A stretch of 64,000 bases of DNA from Streptomyces marokkonensis (GTDB taxonomy: Bacteria; Actinomycetota; Actinomycetes; Streptomycetales; Streptomycetaceae): NCBI RefSeq assembly GCF_008312835.1, contig NZ_VSKS01000005.1, positions 341,973 through 405,972 of the forward strand, given 5' to 3'. The notes beneath the pieces are model-generated. The model was not told the DNA's origin. It did no database searches and was given only the letters and a program-made list of their open reading frames with translations. Shown here piece after piece: positions 1-8,332 of the stretch; position 1 is the first letter of the stretch, and the number at the start of each line of letters is the position of its first letter. Made by a program: the position numbers and the translations under genes.

Positions 1-62
1 CGCAGGCGCGGCTCGAGGAGTTCGACGCGAAGGCGGCGGCACGCGGGCTGTTCGTGGACTGA
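1..62 (+). CDS. C-terminal tail of an unidentified protein (partial)
   Basis: An open frame enters from outside the window and ends with TGA at 60-62. The last 19 residues are QARLEEFDAKAAARGLFVD, which look like the charged, helical end of a soluble protein. That is too little to name a family. The codon pattern (G/C in nearly every third position) agrees with a real gene. The next gene lies on the same strand about 105 bases on. Confidence 0.55.
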   Translation, partial: QARLEEFDAKAAARGLFVD

Positions 63-168
63 GCGCGGACGGCAGGCCGGCCGCCGCGTCTTCTCAGACT
101 CGTCTCACCTTGCGTCGCTAATGTGCCTCTCCTGGGACACACAGGTATCGGAGGACGGGAGGCAGGAC

Positions 169-753
169 GTGACGCGCGGAGTACAGGGGCTGGCGCGGGT
201 GGCCGTCGTCGTGCGGGCCGGGGCCGCGCCACTGTGGTGGCTGGGATTCTTCGCCGCGGGCATCGGGGTGCTGGTGCCGGGAGCGACCGGGCGCCGGATC
301 GGTGTCCTGGCGGGCGCCGCGCTGTTCCTCGTGGCGGCGGCCGTCGTGGCGTACGGGCGGCGGGGGCGGTACCGCGCGCTGGCCCGCACGGCGGCGCGCG
401 CGGGCAAGCACGACGTGCTCCAGGACCGCGCGGTGACCGTGCGCAACTGGCGCCGGGTGCACCGCTGGTGGCTGCTGCTCGCCTTCCTCGCCGCCCTGGG
501 CACGGCGTTCGCCGCACCCGCCGCCGGCGGTCTGCTGCTCGCCGGGTGCGGGGCGGGGTTGTGGTGGAAGGCGTCCTGGATCGGCCGGCTGGAGCAGGCG
601 GGCGAGGTCCTGCTGTGGGTGCGCGTCGACTGGCTGCGCGCGGGTGCGGGACGGCCCGCCGGCGAGGCGGTCAAGGCCTACCGCACCACGGGTGTCGCGG
701 CGGGCGACGCGGCCCCGGGCGGCTCCCGCCGACGGGTTGCCGCGGCGGCCTGA
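169..753 (+). CDS. small integral membrane protein of unknown function
   Basis: I place the start at GTG 169 because GGGAGG lies 6-7 bases upstream; an ATG at 121 in the same frame has no such site. The product is about 194 residues. It has hydrophobic segments at roughly residues 20-45 (APLWWLGFFAAGIGVLVPG), 50-70 and a long stretch near 120-155, so three to four membrane helices are likely. Arg-rich loops between them suggest a positive-inside arrangement. The C-terminal tail is basic and Ala-rich. I recognise no catalytic motif and no named family. It ends facing the decarboxylase gene, with a strong hairpin between them. Confidence 0.7.
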   Translation: MTRGVQGLARVAVVVRAGAAPLWWLGFFAAGIGVLVPGATGRRIGVLAGAALFLVAAAVVAYGRRGRYRALARTAARAGKHDVLQDRAVTVRNWRRVHRWWLLLAFLAALGTAFAAPAAGGLLLAGCGAGLWWKASWIGRLEQAGEVLLWVRVDWLRAGAGRPAGEAVKAYRTTGVAAGDAAPGGSRRRVAAAA

Positions 754-768
754 GGGACGGGGCGTCCC

Positions 769-798
769 GCGGGCGCGGGTGCGGTGGCCCGTGCCCGC
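769..798. terminator. hairpin between convergent genes
   Basis: GCGGGCGCGGG (769-779) pairs over 11 positions, one of them G-T, with CCCGTGCCCGC (788-798) around an 8-base loop. It sits between two converging genes, so it could end transcripts from both sides. There is no U-tract, as is usual in Streptomyces. Confidence 0.5.
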
Positions 799-845
799 GC
801 GGCGGCGCCGCCATCGGCACGGTCCCGCGCCCCAGCGGGTGGTGT

Positions 846-2270
846 TCAGGGCGTCGGGCCCGCGGTGAGGGCGTCGGCGTGGGCCGCCCCCGACTCGGTG
901 ACGATCTCCTCGATCGTCTGGGGGCTGCGTACGGTCGCGAAGGTGACTCCTCCCGTCCCGTCCGGGACGAAGCCGTGGACGGCGGGGCGGGGGAGCGAGT
1001 TGTACGCGTAGTGGTGGGCGAAGTAGTACGCGCCCGTGTCCAGCGCCGCCGCGTAGTCGCCCTGCTCCAGCAGCGGCAGCTCCTGCCCCTGCGCGAGCAG
1101 GTCGCCCGCGAAGCAGGCCGGTCCCGCCACGTCCTGCACGACCGCCGGCCCCTCCTTGGGCCGCCCCTTTGCGTCGTAGGCGGCGATCCTCAGCGGCCAC
1201 GACTCCGGTGCGTACACCGTGCGCGTCGCCACCTGCACGCCCGCGTGCGTCACCGCGACCGGACGCCCGCCCGCGCTCTTGGCGTACTCCACGCGCGCGA
1301 CCACCGTGCCGTGCTTGGCCAGCAGCGACCGGCCGAACTCGGTGACCAGCCCGTACCGCCCGTCGAACAGCCCCGGCACCGTCTCGCGCAGCAGCCGCGC
1401 GTACTCCCCGTACGTCGGGCTGCTCGCCTCGGACGCGAAGTTCACCGGCAGCCCGCCGCCGATGTCGATGGTGTCGATCTGCCGCCGTCCCGCACGCCGG
1501 TTGATCTCCTCCGCCAGGGCGTACGTCTCCGCGATCCCCCGCGCCATCATGGACAGCTCGATGCCCTGGGAACCGGAGTGCGCGTGCAGCCGGGTCAGCC
1601 ACGGCCGGTCCGTGCAGGCCCGCACCACCCACTCCCGCGCCCCCTCGTCGCGCAGCGCCACCCCGAACTTCGACGTCGCCGTCGCCGTGGACAGCGCCTC
1701 GATGGAGCCGCCGCCGACCTGCGGGTTCACCCGGATTCCGATGGGCGACCGGGAGCCGGACCCGGCCATCAGGGCGTCGATGCGCTCCAGCTCCTGCGGA
1801 TTGTCCGCGTTCACGGCGATCCCCAGCGCCAGGGCCTCCCGCAGCTCGGCGGCCGTCTTGGCGGGCGAGTCGAGGACCGTCCGCTCCGGAGTCACTCCCG
1901 CCGCCCGCGCCAGCGCCAGCTCACCCGGGCTGGCCACCTCCGCGCCGATGCCCTCCTCGCGCAGCAGCCGCAGCACCGGCACCAGCGGGCTCGCCTTCAC
2001 CGCGAACGCGTGCAGCACGGGCGTGCCCGGCGCCGTCACCGCGTCGAACGCCGCCCGCAGCCCGGCCGCCGACTCCCGGATGCCGGTGACGTCGAGCAGG
2101 GCCACCAGGGGAGTGCCGGCGTCCAGCAGCCCCTGCTCGACGGCGGCCCGCACCGCCTCGTCCCGCCGGGCCGCCCGCCCGGTACCCCGCGGGTCCACCT
2201 CGTCCGTCAGACCGTCGTCGTACGCCACCGCGTCCCCCGTCCCCTCGGTGTGCTCCCTGTTCGCGCGCAT
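846..2270 (-). CDS. PLP-dependent decarboxylase of the diaminopimelate/ornithine decarboxylase fold (type III)
   Basis: The 474-residue product has an alanine-racemase-like barrel followed by the C-terminal beta domain of this family. The PLP lysine is in HAFAVKAS (about K92), the phosphate-binding glycines are in DIGGGLPVNF, and TEFGRSLLAKHG corresponds to the EPGRS motif of LysA. Near the C-terminus, ACFAGDLLAQG and LDTGAYYF match the CxxxD and DTGAY motifs at the active site. It differs from true LysA at several signature positions (HAHSGSQG rather than HCHIGSQ), so the substrate may not be meso-diaminopimelate. Upstream ATG codons exist; ATG 2270 and a GTG 14 codons later are both possible, and the GGAGG beside ATG 2270 is very close. 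The gene is divergent from hutU and shares its upstream region. Confidence 0.85.
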   Translation of the reverse strand: MRANREHTEGTGDAVAYDDGLTDEVDPRGTGRAARRDEAVRAAVEQGLLDAGTPLVALLDVTGIRESAAGLRAAFDAVTAPGTPVLHAFAVKASPLVPVLRLLREEGIGAEVASPGELALARAAGVTPERTVLDSPAKTAAELREALALGIAVNADNPQELERIDALMAGSGSRSPIGIRVNPQVGGGSIEALSTATATSKFGVALRDEGAREWVVRACTDRPWLTRLHAHSGSQGIELSMMARGIAETYALAEEINRRAGRRQIDTIDIGGGLPVNFASEASSPTYGEYARLLRETVPGLFDGRYGLVTEFGRSLLAKHGTVVARVEYAKSAGGRPVAVTHAGVQVATRTVYAPESWPLRIAAYDAKGRPKEGPAVVQDVAGPACFAGDLLAQGQELPLLEQGDYAAALDTGAYYFAHHYAYNSLPRPAVHGFVPDGTGGVTFATVRSPQTIEEIVTESGAAHADALTAGPTP

Positions 2271-2319
2271 GCCTCCAGCCAAACATCCCGCTCCCGGCGG
2301 TGCCGGCACACCCCCCGTC

Positions 2320-2358
2320 TTGACTAGGTCTATTCAGGAGCTGAGGATATGAATATCC
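2320..2358 (+). promoter_or_regulatory. hutU promoter with two overlapping operator-like palindromes
   Basis: TTGACT at 2320-2325, a 17-base spacer and GAGGAT at 2343-2348 form a plausible housekeeping promoter for hutU. Two perfect inverted repeats overlie it: TATTCA-N13-TGAATA (2331-2336 and 2350-2355) and GGATAT-GA-ATATCC (2345-2358). They cover the spacer, the -10 box and the probable start point, where a repressor would block transcription. The AT-rich composition stands out from its surroundings. The regulator is not encoded next to it and remains unknown. Confidence 0.55.
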
Positions 2359-2391
2359 GCCGTAATCATCCGCAGCACGAGGAGGCACACC

Positions 2392-4080
2392 ATGGCCGGA
2401 CCCGGACCCCGCCCCGTCCGAGCGCCGCGCGGCACCGAACCGAGCGCCCTGGGCTGGCAGCAGGAGGCCGCCCTGCGGATGCTGCAGAACAACCTCGACC
2501 CCGAGGTCGCCGAGCACCCCGACAAGCTCGTCGTCTACGGGGGGACGGGGAAGGCCGCCCGCGACTGGCGCTCCTTCGACGCGATGGTGCGGACGCTGAG
2601 GACCCTCAAGCAGGACGAGACGATGCTCGTCCAGTCCGGCAGGCCGGTCGGCGTCATGCAGACCCACGAGTGGGCCCCGCGCGTCCTCATCGCCAACTCC
2701 AACCTCGTCGGCGACTGGGCCACCTGGGAGGAGTTCCGCCGCCTGGAGGCCCTCGGCCTGACCATGTACGGGCAGATGACCGCCGGCTCCTGGATCTACA
2801 TCGGCACCCAGGGCATCCTCCAGGGCACCTACGAGACCTTCGCCGCCGTCGCCGCCAAGCTGCATTCAACGGGCAAAGGGGTCGACGGCACCCTCGCCGG
2901 GACCATCACCCTCACCGCGGGCCTCGGCGGCATGGGCGGCGCCCAGCCGCTCGCCGTGACGATGAACGACGGCGTCGCGATCTGCGTCGACTGCGACCCC
3001 CGCGCCATCGACCGCCGCATCGAGCACCGCTACCTGGACGTGAAGGCCGACAGCCTCGACCACGCGCTCCAGCTGGCCACCGAGGCCCGCGACGCCCGCC
3101 GCCCCCTGTCCGTCGGCGTCCTCGGCAACGCCGCCGAGCTGGTCCCGCAGCTGCTCGCCATGGGCGCGCCCATCGACATCGTCACCGACCAGACCTCCGC
3201 CCACGACCCGTTGGCCTACCTCCCCGTCGGCGTCGCCTTCGAGGACATGGCCGACGCCGCCACCAAGGACCCGGCCGGCTTCACCACCCGCGCCCGCGAG
3301 TCCATGGCCCGGCACGTCGAGGCGATGGTCGGCTTCCAGGACGCCGGTGCCGAGGTGTTCGACTACGGCAACTCGATCCGCGGCGAGGCCCGGCTCGCGG
3401 GCTACGACCGCGCGTTCGCCTTCCCCGGCTTCGTCCCCGCCTACATCCGGCCGCTCTTCTGCGAGGGCAAGGGCCCGTTCCGCTGGGCCGCGCTGTCCGG
3501 CGACCCCGCCGACATCGCCAGGACCGACAAGGCGGTCCTGGAGCTCTTCCCGGAGAACGAGTCCCTGGCCCGCTGGATCAGGATGGCGGGGGAGCGGGTC
3601 CACTTCCAGGGGCTGCCCGCGCGCATCTGCTGGCTCGGATACGGCGAGCGCGACAAGGCCGGCGAGCGGTTCAACGACATGGTCGCGAGCGGGGAGCTGG
3701 CCGCGCCGGTCGTCATCGGGCGGGACCACCTCGACTGCGGGTCGGTGGCCTCTCCCTACCGGGAGACCGAGGCGATGCTGGACGGGTCCGACGCGATCGC
3801 CGACTGGCCGCTGCTGAACGCCATGGTGAACGTCGCTTCCGGGGCGTCGTGGGTGTCCCTCCACCACGGTGGCGGGGTCGGCATGGGGCGGTCGATCCAC
3901 GCCGGGCAGGTGACGGTGGCCGACGGGACCGCGCTGGCCGGGGAGAAGATCCGGCGGGTGCTCACCAACGACCCCGGGATGGGAGTGATCCGGCACGTGG
4001 ACGCGGGGTACGACATCGCGGAGTCGGTGGCCGGCGAGCGGGGTGTGCGCGTGCCGATGCGTGAGGGTGACTCGGCGTGA
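2392..4080 (+). CDS. hutU: urocanate hydratase (urocanase)
   Basis: This enzyme converts urocanate to 4-imidazolone-5-propionate, the second step of histidine degradation, with NAD+ as a tightly bound electrophile. The 562-residue length is normal for the family. Family blocks are in order: [13 protein letters not shown] near residue 48, [19 protein letters not shown] around 180-200 in the nucleotide-binding domain, the DQTSAHDPL block near 267, and [10 protein letters not shown] near 490. ATG 2392 follows GGAGG at 2381-2385 with a 6-base gap. It is the first gene of an operon, and its stop overlaps the start of the M20 gene (GTGA). Histidase (hutH) is not in the window. Confidence 0.97.
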   Translation: MAGPGPRPVRAPRGTEPSALGWQQEAALRMLQNNLDPEVAEHPDKLVVYGGTGKAARDWRSFDAMVRTLRTLKQDETMLVQSGRPVGVMQTHEWAPRVLIANSNLVGDWATWEEFRRLEALGLTMYGQMTAGSWIYIGTQGILQGTYETFAAVAAKLHSTGKGVDGTLAGTITLTAGLGGMGGAQPLAVTMNDGVAICVDCDPRAIDRRIEHRYLDVKADSLDHALQLATEARDARRPLSVGVLGNAAELVPQLLAMGAPIDIVTDQTSAHDPLAYLPVGVAFEDMADAATKDPAGFTTRARESMARHVEAMVGFQDAGAEVFDYGNSIRGEARLAGYDRAFAFPGFVPAYIRPLFCEGKGPFRWAALSGDPADIARTDKAVLELFPENESLARWIRMAGERVHFQGLPARICWLGYGERDKAGERFNDMVASGELAAPVVIGRDHLDCGSVASPYRETEAMLDGSDAIADWPLLNAMVNVASGASWVSLHHGGGVGMGRSIHAGQVTVADGTALAGEKIRRVLTNDPGMGVIRHVDAGYDIAESVAGERGVRVPMREGDSA

Positions 4081-5558
4081 GCGGCGGCGACTCCTCGGTG
4101 GGGGCGGAGGCCTCGCCGCCGCCGGCGGCTTCGGCTGTGCCCGCCCTTCCCCATGGCGCGAAGGGCGGGGCAGGTACCCCCACCGCCCCGCGGAACGACT
4201 GCCCGCAGCCCGGCGGCGGTCCGCAGCCCGGCGGTGGCGGTCCGCAGCCCGGCGGCGGTCCGCAGCCCGGCGGTGGCGGTCCGCAGCCCGGTGGCGGCGG
4301 TCCGCAGCCCGGTGGCGGTTCACTGCCCGGTGGTGCCCAGCCCTCCTTCCAGGAGATGTGGCGTCAGCTGCTGCCCGTCGGGCGCAGCGCCGTCTCCGGT
4401 GGGTACCGGCGGTTCGCCTGGACCGGGGCCGACTCCGACTGCCGGGCCTGGTTCGAGGAGCAGGCCCGCGGCCGGCGGCTGGCCTACGAGGTCGACCGGA
4501 ACGGGAACCAGTGGGCCTGGCTCGGGGATCCCGCGCGGGGGGACGCGGTGGTCACCGGGTCGCACCTGGACTCCGTGCCCGACGGCGGGGCCTTCGACGG
4601 GCCCCTCGGGGTCGTGTCCGCCTTCGCCGCGCTCGACGAACTGCGCCGCAGGGGCGTGCGGCTCGCCAAGCCCCTCGGCATCGTCAACTTCGGGGACGAG
4701 GAGGGCGCCCGGTTCGGGCTCGCCTGTGTCGGCTCCCGGCTCACCGCGGGCGCCCTCACGGTCGGGCAGGCCCACCGGCTCACCGACGGGGACGGCATCA
4801 CGCTCCCGCGGGCCATGGAGGCGGCCGGACACGACCCCGACGCCATCGGCGCCGACCCCGAACGGCTGGGCCGCATCGGCGCCTTCGTCGAACTCCACGT
4901 CGAACAGGGCCGGGCGCTGGACCTGTCCGGCGACCGCGTCGGCATCGCGTCCGCCATCTGGCCGCACGGCCGGTGGCGGTTCGACTTCCGGGGAGAGGCC
5001 AACCACGCCGGCACCACCCGGCTCGCCGACCGCCGCGACCCGATGCTGCCGTATGCCGAGACCGTCCTCGCCGCCCGCCGCGAGGCGGAACTCGCCGGTG
5101 CCGTCGCGACCTTCGGCAAGATCGCCGTCGAGCCGAACGGCGTCAACGCCATCCCCTCCCTGGTACGCGGCTGGCTCGACTCCCGCGCCGCCGACCAGGA
5201 GCGCCTGGACGCCGTGGTCGCCGGGGTCGAGAAAGCCGCCCGCGCCCACGCCGCCGCCCACGGCGTCGGCCTCGACGTCGCACGCGAGTCCTTCACCCCC
5301 GTCGTCGAGTTCGACCACGCCCTGCGCGACGAACTGGCCCGCATCCTGGGCAGCGACACGGACCTGAGGGTGCCGGTCCTCGGCACCGGCGCCGGACACG
5401 ACGCCGGAATCCTCTCCGGACGCGTCCCGACCGCGATGCTGTTCGTGCGCAACCCCACCGGCGTCTCGCACTCCCCGGCCGAGTCCGCCACCGAGGACGA
5501 CTGCGTGGCCGGGGTCCTCGCCCTCGCCGACGTACTGGAAGGACTGGCCCGCACGTGA
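4077..5558 (+). CDS. M20-family amidohydrolase (allantoate amidohydrolase/N-carbamoylase type) with a repetitive N-terminal extension
   Basis: A zinc-dependent hydrolase of C-N bonds. Residues from about 94 onward match the allantoate amidohydrolase/hydantoinase branch: [19 protein letters not shown] holds the first metal ligands and the aspartate, [11 protein letters not shown] the paired glutamates, [11 protein letters not shown] a ligand His, and GAGHDAG the last His. The first 93 residues are unusual: a palindromic insert (4140-4169) and six PQPGGG copies (residues 43-81). GTG 4077 overlaps the hutU stop; an ATG at 4356 (MWRQLLPVG) lies at the edge of the conserved domain and is a possible alternative start, though AGGAG lies only a base or two before it. 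Its position between hutU and hutF suggests a role in histidine breakdown, for example N-formylglutamate hydrolysis, rather than purine catabolism. That is inference. Confidence 0.88.
   Translation: MSGGDSSVGAEASPPPAASAVPALPHGAKGGAGTPTAPRNDCPQPGGGPQPGGGGPQPGGGPQPGGGGPQPGGGGPQPGGGSLPGGAQPSFQEMWRQLLPVGRSAVSGGYRRFAWTGADSDCRAWFEEQARGRRLAYEVDRNGNQWAWLGDPARGDAVVTGSHLDSVPDGGAFDGPLGVVSAFAALDELRRRGVRLAKPLGIVNFGDEEGARFGLACVGSRLTAGALTVGQAHRLTDGDGITLPRAMEAAGHDPDAIGADPERLGRIGAFVELHVEQGRALDLSGDRVGIASAIWPHGRWRFDFRGEANHAGTTRLADRRDPMLPYAETVLAARREAELAGAVATFGKIAVEPNGVNAIPSLVRGWLDSRAADQERLDAVVAGVEKAARAHAAAHGVGLDVARESFTPVVEFDHALRDELARILGSDTDLRVPVLGTGAGHDAGILSGRVPTAMLFVRNPTGVSHSPAESATEDDCVAGVLALADVLEGLART
4140..4169. 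repeat. in-frame palindromic insert in the M20 gene
   Basis: CCCGCCCTT (4140-4148) and AAGGGCGGG (4161-4169) are perfect reverse complements around a 12-base loop that contains CCATGG. The tract GGTACCCCCACC follows at once. It resembles short dispersed palindromes that I remember from Streptomyces genomes, and it is translated as part of the non-conserved N-terminus. Confidence 0.55.
4203..4319 (+). repeat. six tandem 18-21 bp units coding PQPGGG(G)
   Basis: The unit is CAGCCCGGCGGTGGCGGTCCG or an 18-base form lacking one glycine codon. Six copies run head to tail, encoding residues 43-81 of the M20 protein. The nearly identical codons point to recent expansion by slippage or unequal crossing-over. 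No conserved His or Trp is present, so this is not a copper-binding octarepeat. Confidence 0.9.
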
Positions 5559-6937
5559 CTGCCACCCAGCGGACGTACTGGCTGGAGCACGCCTGGCTCG
5601 GCACCCTCCCCCGAGCTCTCGGCTCCGCTCGAGCAGGGGGGACCCCCATCGAGCCGGGCGTGACCGTGGAGGTTCGGGACGGACGCGTCACCGCCGTCCG
5701 TCCGGACACGCCCGCCCCGCCGCCCGGCGCCGAGATCCTGCGCGGACTGACCCTCCCCGGACTGGCCAACGCCCACAGCCACGCCTTCCACCGTGCCCTG
5801 CGCTCCACCGTCCAGGTGGGCTCCGGCACCTTCTGGACCTGGCGCGAGGTCATGTACGCCACGGCCGACCGGCTCACGCCGGACACCTACCACGCCCTCG
5901 CCCGGGCCGTGTACGCCGAGATGGCACTGGCGGGCATCACGGCCGTCGGCGAGTTCCACTACGTCCACCACGCCCCCGGCGGCGTGCCCTACGCCGACCC
6001 CAACGCCATGGGGGAGGCGCTCGTCGCGGCCGCCGCCGAAGCCGGTGTCCGGATCACCCTCCTCGACACCGCCTACCTCTCCTCCGGCTTCGGACGACCG
6101 CCCACCACCCACCAGCTCCGCTTCTCCGACGGCGACGCGGACGCCTGGGCCGAACGCTGTTCGGTTCTCAAGGAACGGGATCACGCACGGATCGGGGCCG
6201 CCATCCACTCGGTACGGGCCGTACCGGCGGAGCAGCTGGCGACCGTGGCACGCTGGGCCGAGGAGCGGCGGGCCCCGCTCCACGTGCACCTGTCCGAGCA
6301 GACCGCCGAGAACGACGCCTGCCGCGAGGCGCACGGGTGCACCCCGACGCAGCTCCTGGCCGTGCACGGGGTGCTCGGCCCGCGCACCACCGGTGTCCAC
6401 AACACCCATCTCACCGCCGAGGACATCGCGCTCATCGGCGGCAGCGGCACCGGAACCTGCATGTGCCCGACGACCGAACGGGACCTCGCCGACGGCATCG
6501 GCCCCGCCGCGGCCCTGCAGAACGAGGGCTCCCCGCTCTCCCTCGGCTCCGACAGCCACGCCGTGATCGACCTGTTCGAAGAGGCACGCGCGATGGAGCT
6601 GAACGAGCGGCTGCGCACCCGCACCCGGGGCCACTGGACGGCCGCCGCCCTGCTGCGTGCCGCCTCCGCCGACGGCCACGCCGCCCTCGGCTGGGACGAC
6701 GCCGGACGCATCGGGGCCGGGGCGCGCGCCGACCTCGTCACCCTCGCCCTCGACTCCGTCAGGACCGCGGGGCCACTGCCCCGGTTCGGAGCCGAGGCGG
6801 CCGTATTCGCCGCGACGGCAGCGGACGTCCGCCACACGATCGTGGGAGGCCGGCACGTCGTACGCGACGGGGCGCACACGCTCGTACCCGATGTGCCCGG
6901 AGCCCTCGCGCAGGCAGTCGAGGCACTGCGCGCCTGA
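5555..6937 (+). CDS. hutF: N-formimino-L-glutamate deiminase (iminohydrolase)
   Basis: An amidohydrolase-superfamily enzyme that deaminates formiminoglutamate to N-formylglutamate and ammonia. The 460-residue product starts at GTG 5555, overlapping the preceding stop as GTGA. Metal-site motifs are [13 protein letters not shown] (HxH on strand 1), HVHLSEQ, the HNTHLT segment and LGSDSHA with the catalytic Asp. Residues 17-32 ([16 protein letters not shown]) interrupt an otherwise typical WLG...[12 protein letters not shown] start and come from a palindromic insert at 5601-5650. With hutU and hutI, this defines the five-step pathway through N-formylglutamate rather than direct formiminoglutamase cleavage. 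Confidence 0.94.
   Translation: MTATQRTYWLEHAWLGTLPRALGSARAGGTPIEPGVTVEVRDGRVTAVRPDTPAPPPGAEILRGLTLPGLANAHSHAFHRALRSTVQVGSGTFWTWREVMYATADRLTPDTYHALARAVYAEMALAGITAVGEFHYVHHAPGGVPYADPNAMGEALVAAAAEAGVRITLLDTAYLSSGFGRPPTTHQLRFSDGDADAWAERCSVLKERDHARIGAAIHSVRAVPAEQLATVARWAEERRAPLHVHLSEQTAENDACREAHGCTPTQLLAVHGVLGPRTTGVHNTHLTAEDIALIGGSGTGTCMCPTTERDLADGIGPAAALQNEGSPLSLGSDSHAVIDLFEEARAMELNERLRTRTRGHWTAAALLRAASADGHAALGWDDAGRIGAGARADLVTLALDSVRTAGPLPRFGAEAAVFAATAADVRHTIVGGRHVVRDGAHTLVPDVPGALAQAVEALRA
5601..5650. repeat. in-frame palindromic mini-element in hutF
   Basis: The tract contains TCCCCC paired with GGGGGA and an inner GAGC/GCTC pair around CTCTCGGCTCCGCTCGAG, then GACCCCCATC. It adds about 16 residues to the N-terminus of HutF without a frame change. 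Strings of this kind (CCCCC-GAGCTCTCGGCT...) recur, in my memory, as dispersed elements in Streptomyces chromosomes. Confidence 0.6.
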
Positions 6938-6957
6938 CGACCCCCCATGAGGACACC

Positions 6958-8178
6958 ATGAGCAGCACCGTCATCAGCAACATCGCCACGCTGGTCACCA
7001 ACGACCCCTCCCTCGGGCCGGGTTCCCCCAGCTCGAGCAAGTTCGGGAGTGGGGGACGTTCTCCTCTCGGTCTGGTCCGGGACGCGGCCGTCGTCATCGA
7101 GGGCGACCGCGTGGTGTGGACCGGTGAATCAAGCAAAGCACCCGCCACCGACAACCGGGTCGACGCCGGGGGCCGGGCGGTCCTCCCGGGATTCGTCGAC
7201 TCCCACTCCCACCTGGTCTTCGCGGGCGACCGCACCGAGGAGTTCAACGCCCGCATGTCCGGCCGCCCGTACAGCGCGGGCGGCATCCGCACCACCGTCA
7301 CCGCCACCCGCGCCGCCACCGACGCGGAACTGGAGGCGAACCTCACCCGTTTCCTCGCCGAGGCACTGCGCCAGGGCACCACGACCTTCGAGACCAAGTC
7401 CGGCTACGGCCTGACCACCGAGGACGAGTCCCGGGCCCTGCGCCTGGCGGCCCGGCACACCGACGAGGTCACCTTCCTCGGCGCCCACATCGTCGCCCCC
7501 GAGTACGCCGAGGACCCGGCCGGATACGTCGCCCTGGTCACCGGCGAGATGCTGGACGCCTGCGCGCCGCACGCCCGCTGGATCGACGTCTTCTGCGAGA
7601 AGGGCGCCTTCGACGGCGACCAGGCCCGCGCGATCCTGACCGCGGGCAGGGCGAGGGGCCTGCACCCGCGCGTCCACGCCAACCAGCTCTCGTACGGCCC
7701 CGGCGTCCAGCTCGCCGTCGAGCTCGACGCGGCCAGCGCCGACCACTGCACCCATCTCACCGACGCCGACGTGGACGCCCTCGCCGGCAGCCGCACGGTC
7801 GCCACCCTGCTCCCCGGGGCCGAGTTCTCCACCCGCGCCGAGTGGCCGGACGCCCGCCGGCTGCTGGACGCGGGGGTGACGGTCGCGCTGTCCACCGACT
7901 GCAACCCCGGCTCGTCCTTCACCTCCTCGGTCCCCTTCTGCATCGCGCTCGCGGTGCGGGACATGGGGATGACGCCCGACGAGGCCGTGTGGTCGGCCAC
8001 GGCGGGCGGGGCCAGGGCCCTGCGCCGCGACGACGTCGGCCGCCTCACCCCGGGCGCGTACGCGGACCTGGTGATCCTCGACGCCCCGTCCCCGGTCCAC
8101 CTGGCCTACCGGCCGGGGGTGCCCCTGGTGCGCGCGGTCTGGCGGAGGGGACGCAGGGTGGAGCCGCGGCCGGTGTGA
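6958..8178 (+). CDS. hutI: imidazolonepropionase
   Basis: This enzyme hydrolyses 4-imidazolone-5-propionate to N-formimino-L-glutamate. The 406-residue metal-dependent amidohydrolase has [16 protein letters not shown] (HxH), the FETKSGYGL substrate loop, VHANQLS (third His), a SADHCTHLT segment and [13 protein letters not shown] with the catalytic Asp. ATG 6958 has GAGGAC 5-6 bases upstream. It follows hutF by 20 bases, so the four genes from hutU are probably one operon. About eleven residues ([11 protein letters not shown]) near position 24 come from another palindromic insert. The biochemical order is HutU, HutI, HutF, so gene order is not pathway order. Confidence 0.96.
   Translation: MSSTVISNIATLVTNDPSLGPGSPSSSKFGSGGRSPLGLVRDAAVVIEGDRVVWTGESSKAPATDNRVDAGGRAVLPGFVDSHSHLVFAGDRTEEFNARMSGRPYSAGGIRTTVTATRAATDAELEANLTRFLAEALRQGTTTFETKSGYGLTTEDESRALRLAARHTDEVTFLGAHIVAPEYAEDPAGYVALVTGEMLDACAPHARWIDVFCEKGAFDGDQARAILTAGRARGLHPRVHANQLSYGPGVQLAVELDAASADHCTHLTDADVDALAGSRTVATLLPGAEFSTRAEWPDARRLLDAGVTVALSTDCNPGSSFTSSVPFCIALAVRDMGMTPDEAVWSATAGGARALRRDDVGRLTPGAYADLVILDAPSPVHLAYRPGVPLVRAVWRRGRRVEPRPV
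7024..7056. repeat. in-frame palindromic mini-element in hutI
   Basis: TCCCCCA (7024-7030) and TGGGGGA (7050-7056) are exact reverse complements flanking GCTCGAGCAAGTTCGGGAG. The insert lies between NDPSLG and [11 protein letters not shown], a place where imidazolonepropionases vary in length. The frame is kept. Confidence 0.6.
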
Positions 8179-8232
8179 GCCGAGCCGCGGCCGGGTGGGA
8201 CGGGTCCGTCACCCGGCCACGGTCCACAGGAC

Positions 8233-8299
8233 GCGCCCCGCGCCCGGCGGGTGCCCGGTGCCCTGGACGGGCATCCGGCGCCCGCGGGGCGCGGGGCGC
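8233..8299. terminator. large hairpin between hutI and the sigma gene
   Basis: GCGCCCCGCGCC (8233-8244) is perfectly complementary to GGCGCGGGGCGC (8288-8299), with further pairing inside (GGGTGCCCG region). It lies between converging genes and probably ends transcription from both. Confidence 0.65.
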
Positions 8300-8332
8300 G
8301 GTCACGTCACTTGGAAGGGGACGTGGGGTCCG

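Noticed and set aside
123-2327. Long plus-strand frame covering the membrane protein and decarboxylase genes
   Set aside because: Arg/Gly-rich shadow with no motif; two well-supported genes occupy the same DNA.
2349-4064. Alternative plus-strand frame overlapping hutU
   Set aside because: Shadow of urocanase; Arg/Pro-rich and lacking homology.
4203-4319. Prion-type copper-binding octarepeats
   Set aside because: The units lack His and Trp; they are simple Pro-Gln-Pro-Gly repeats.
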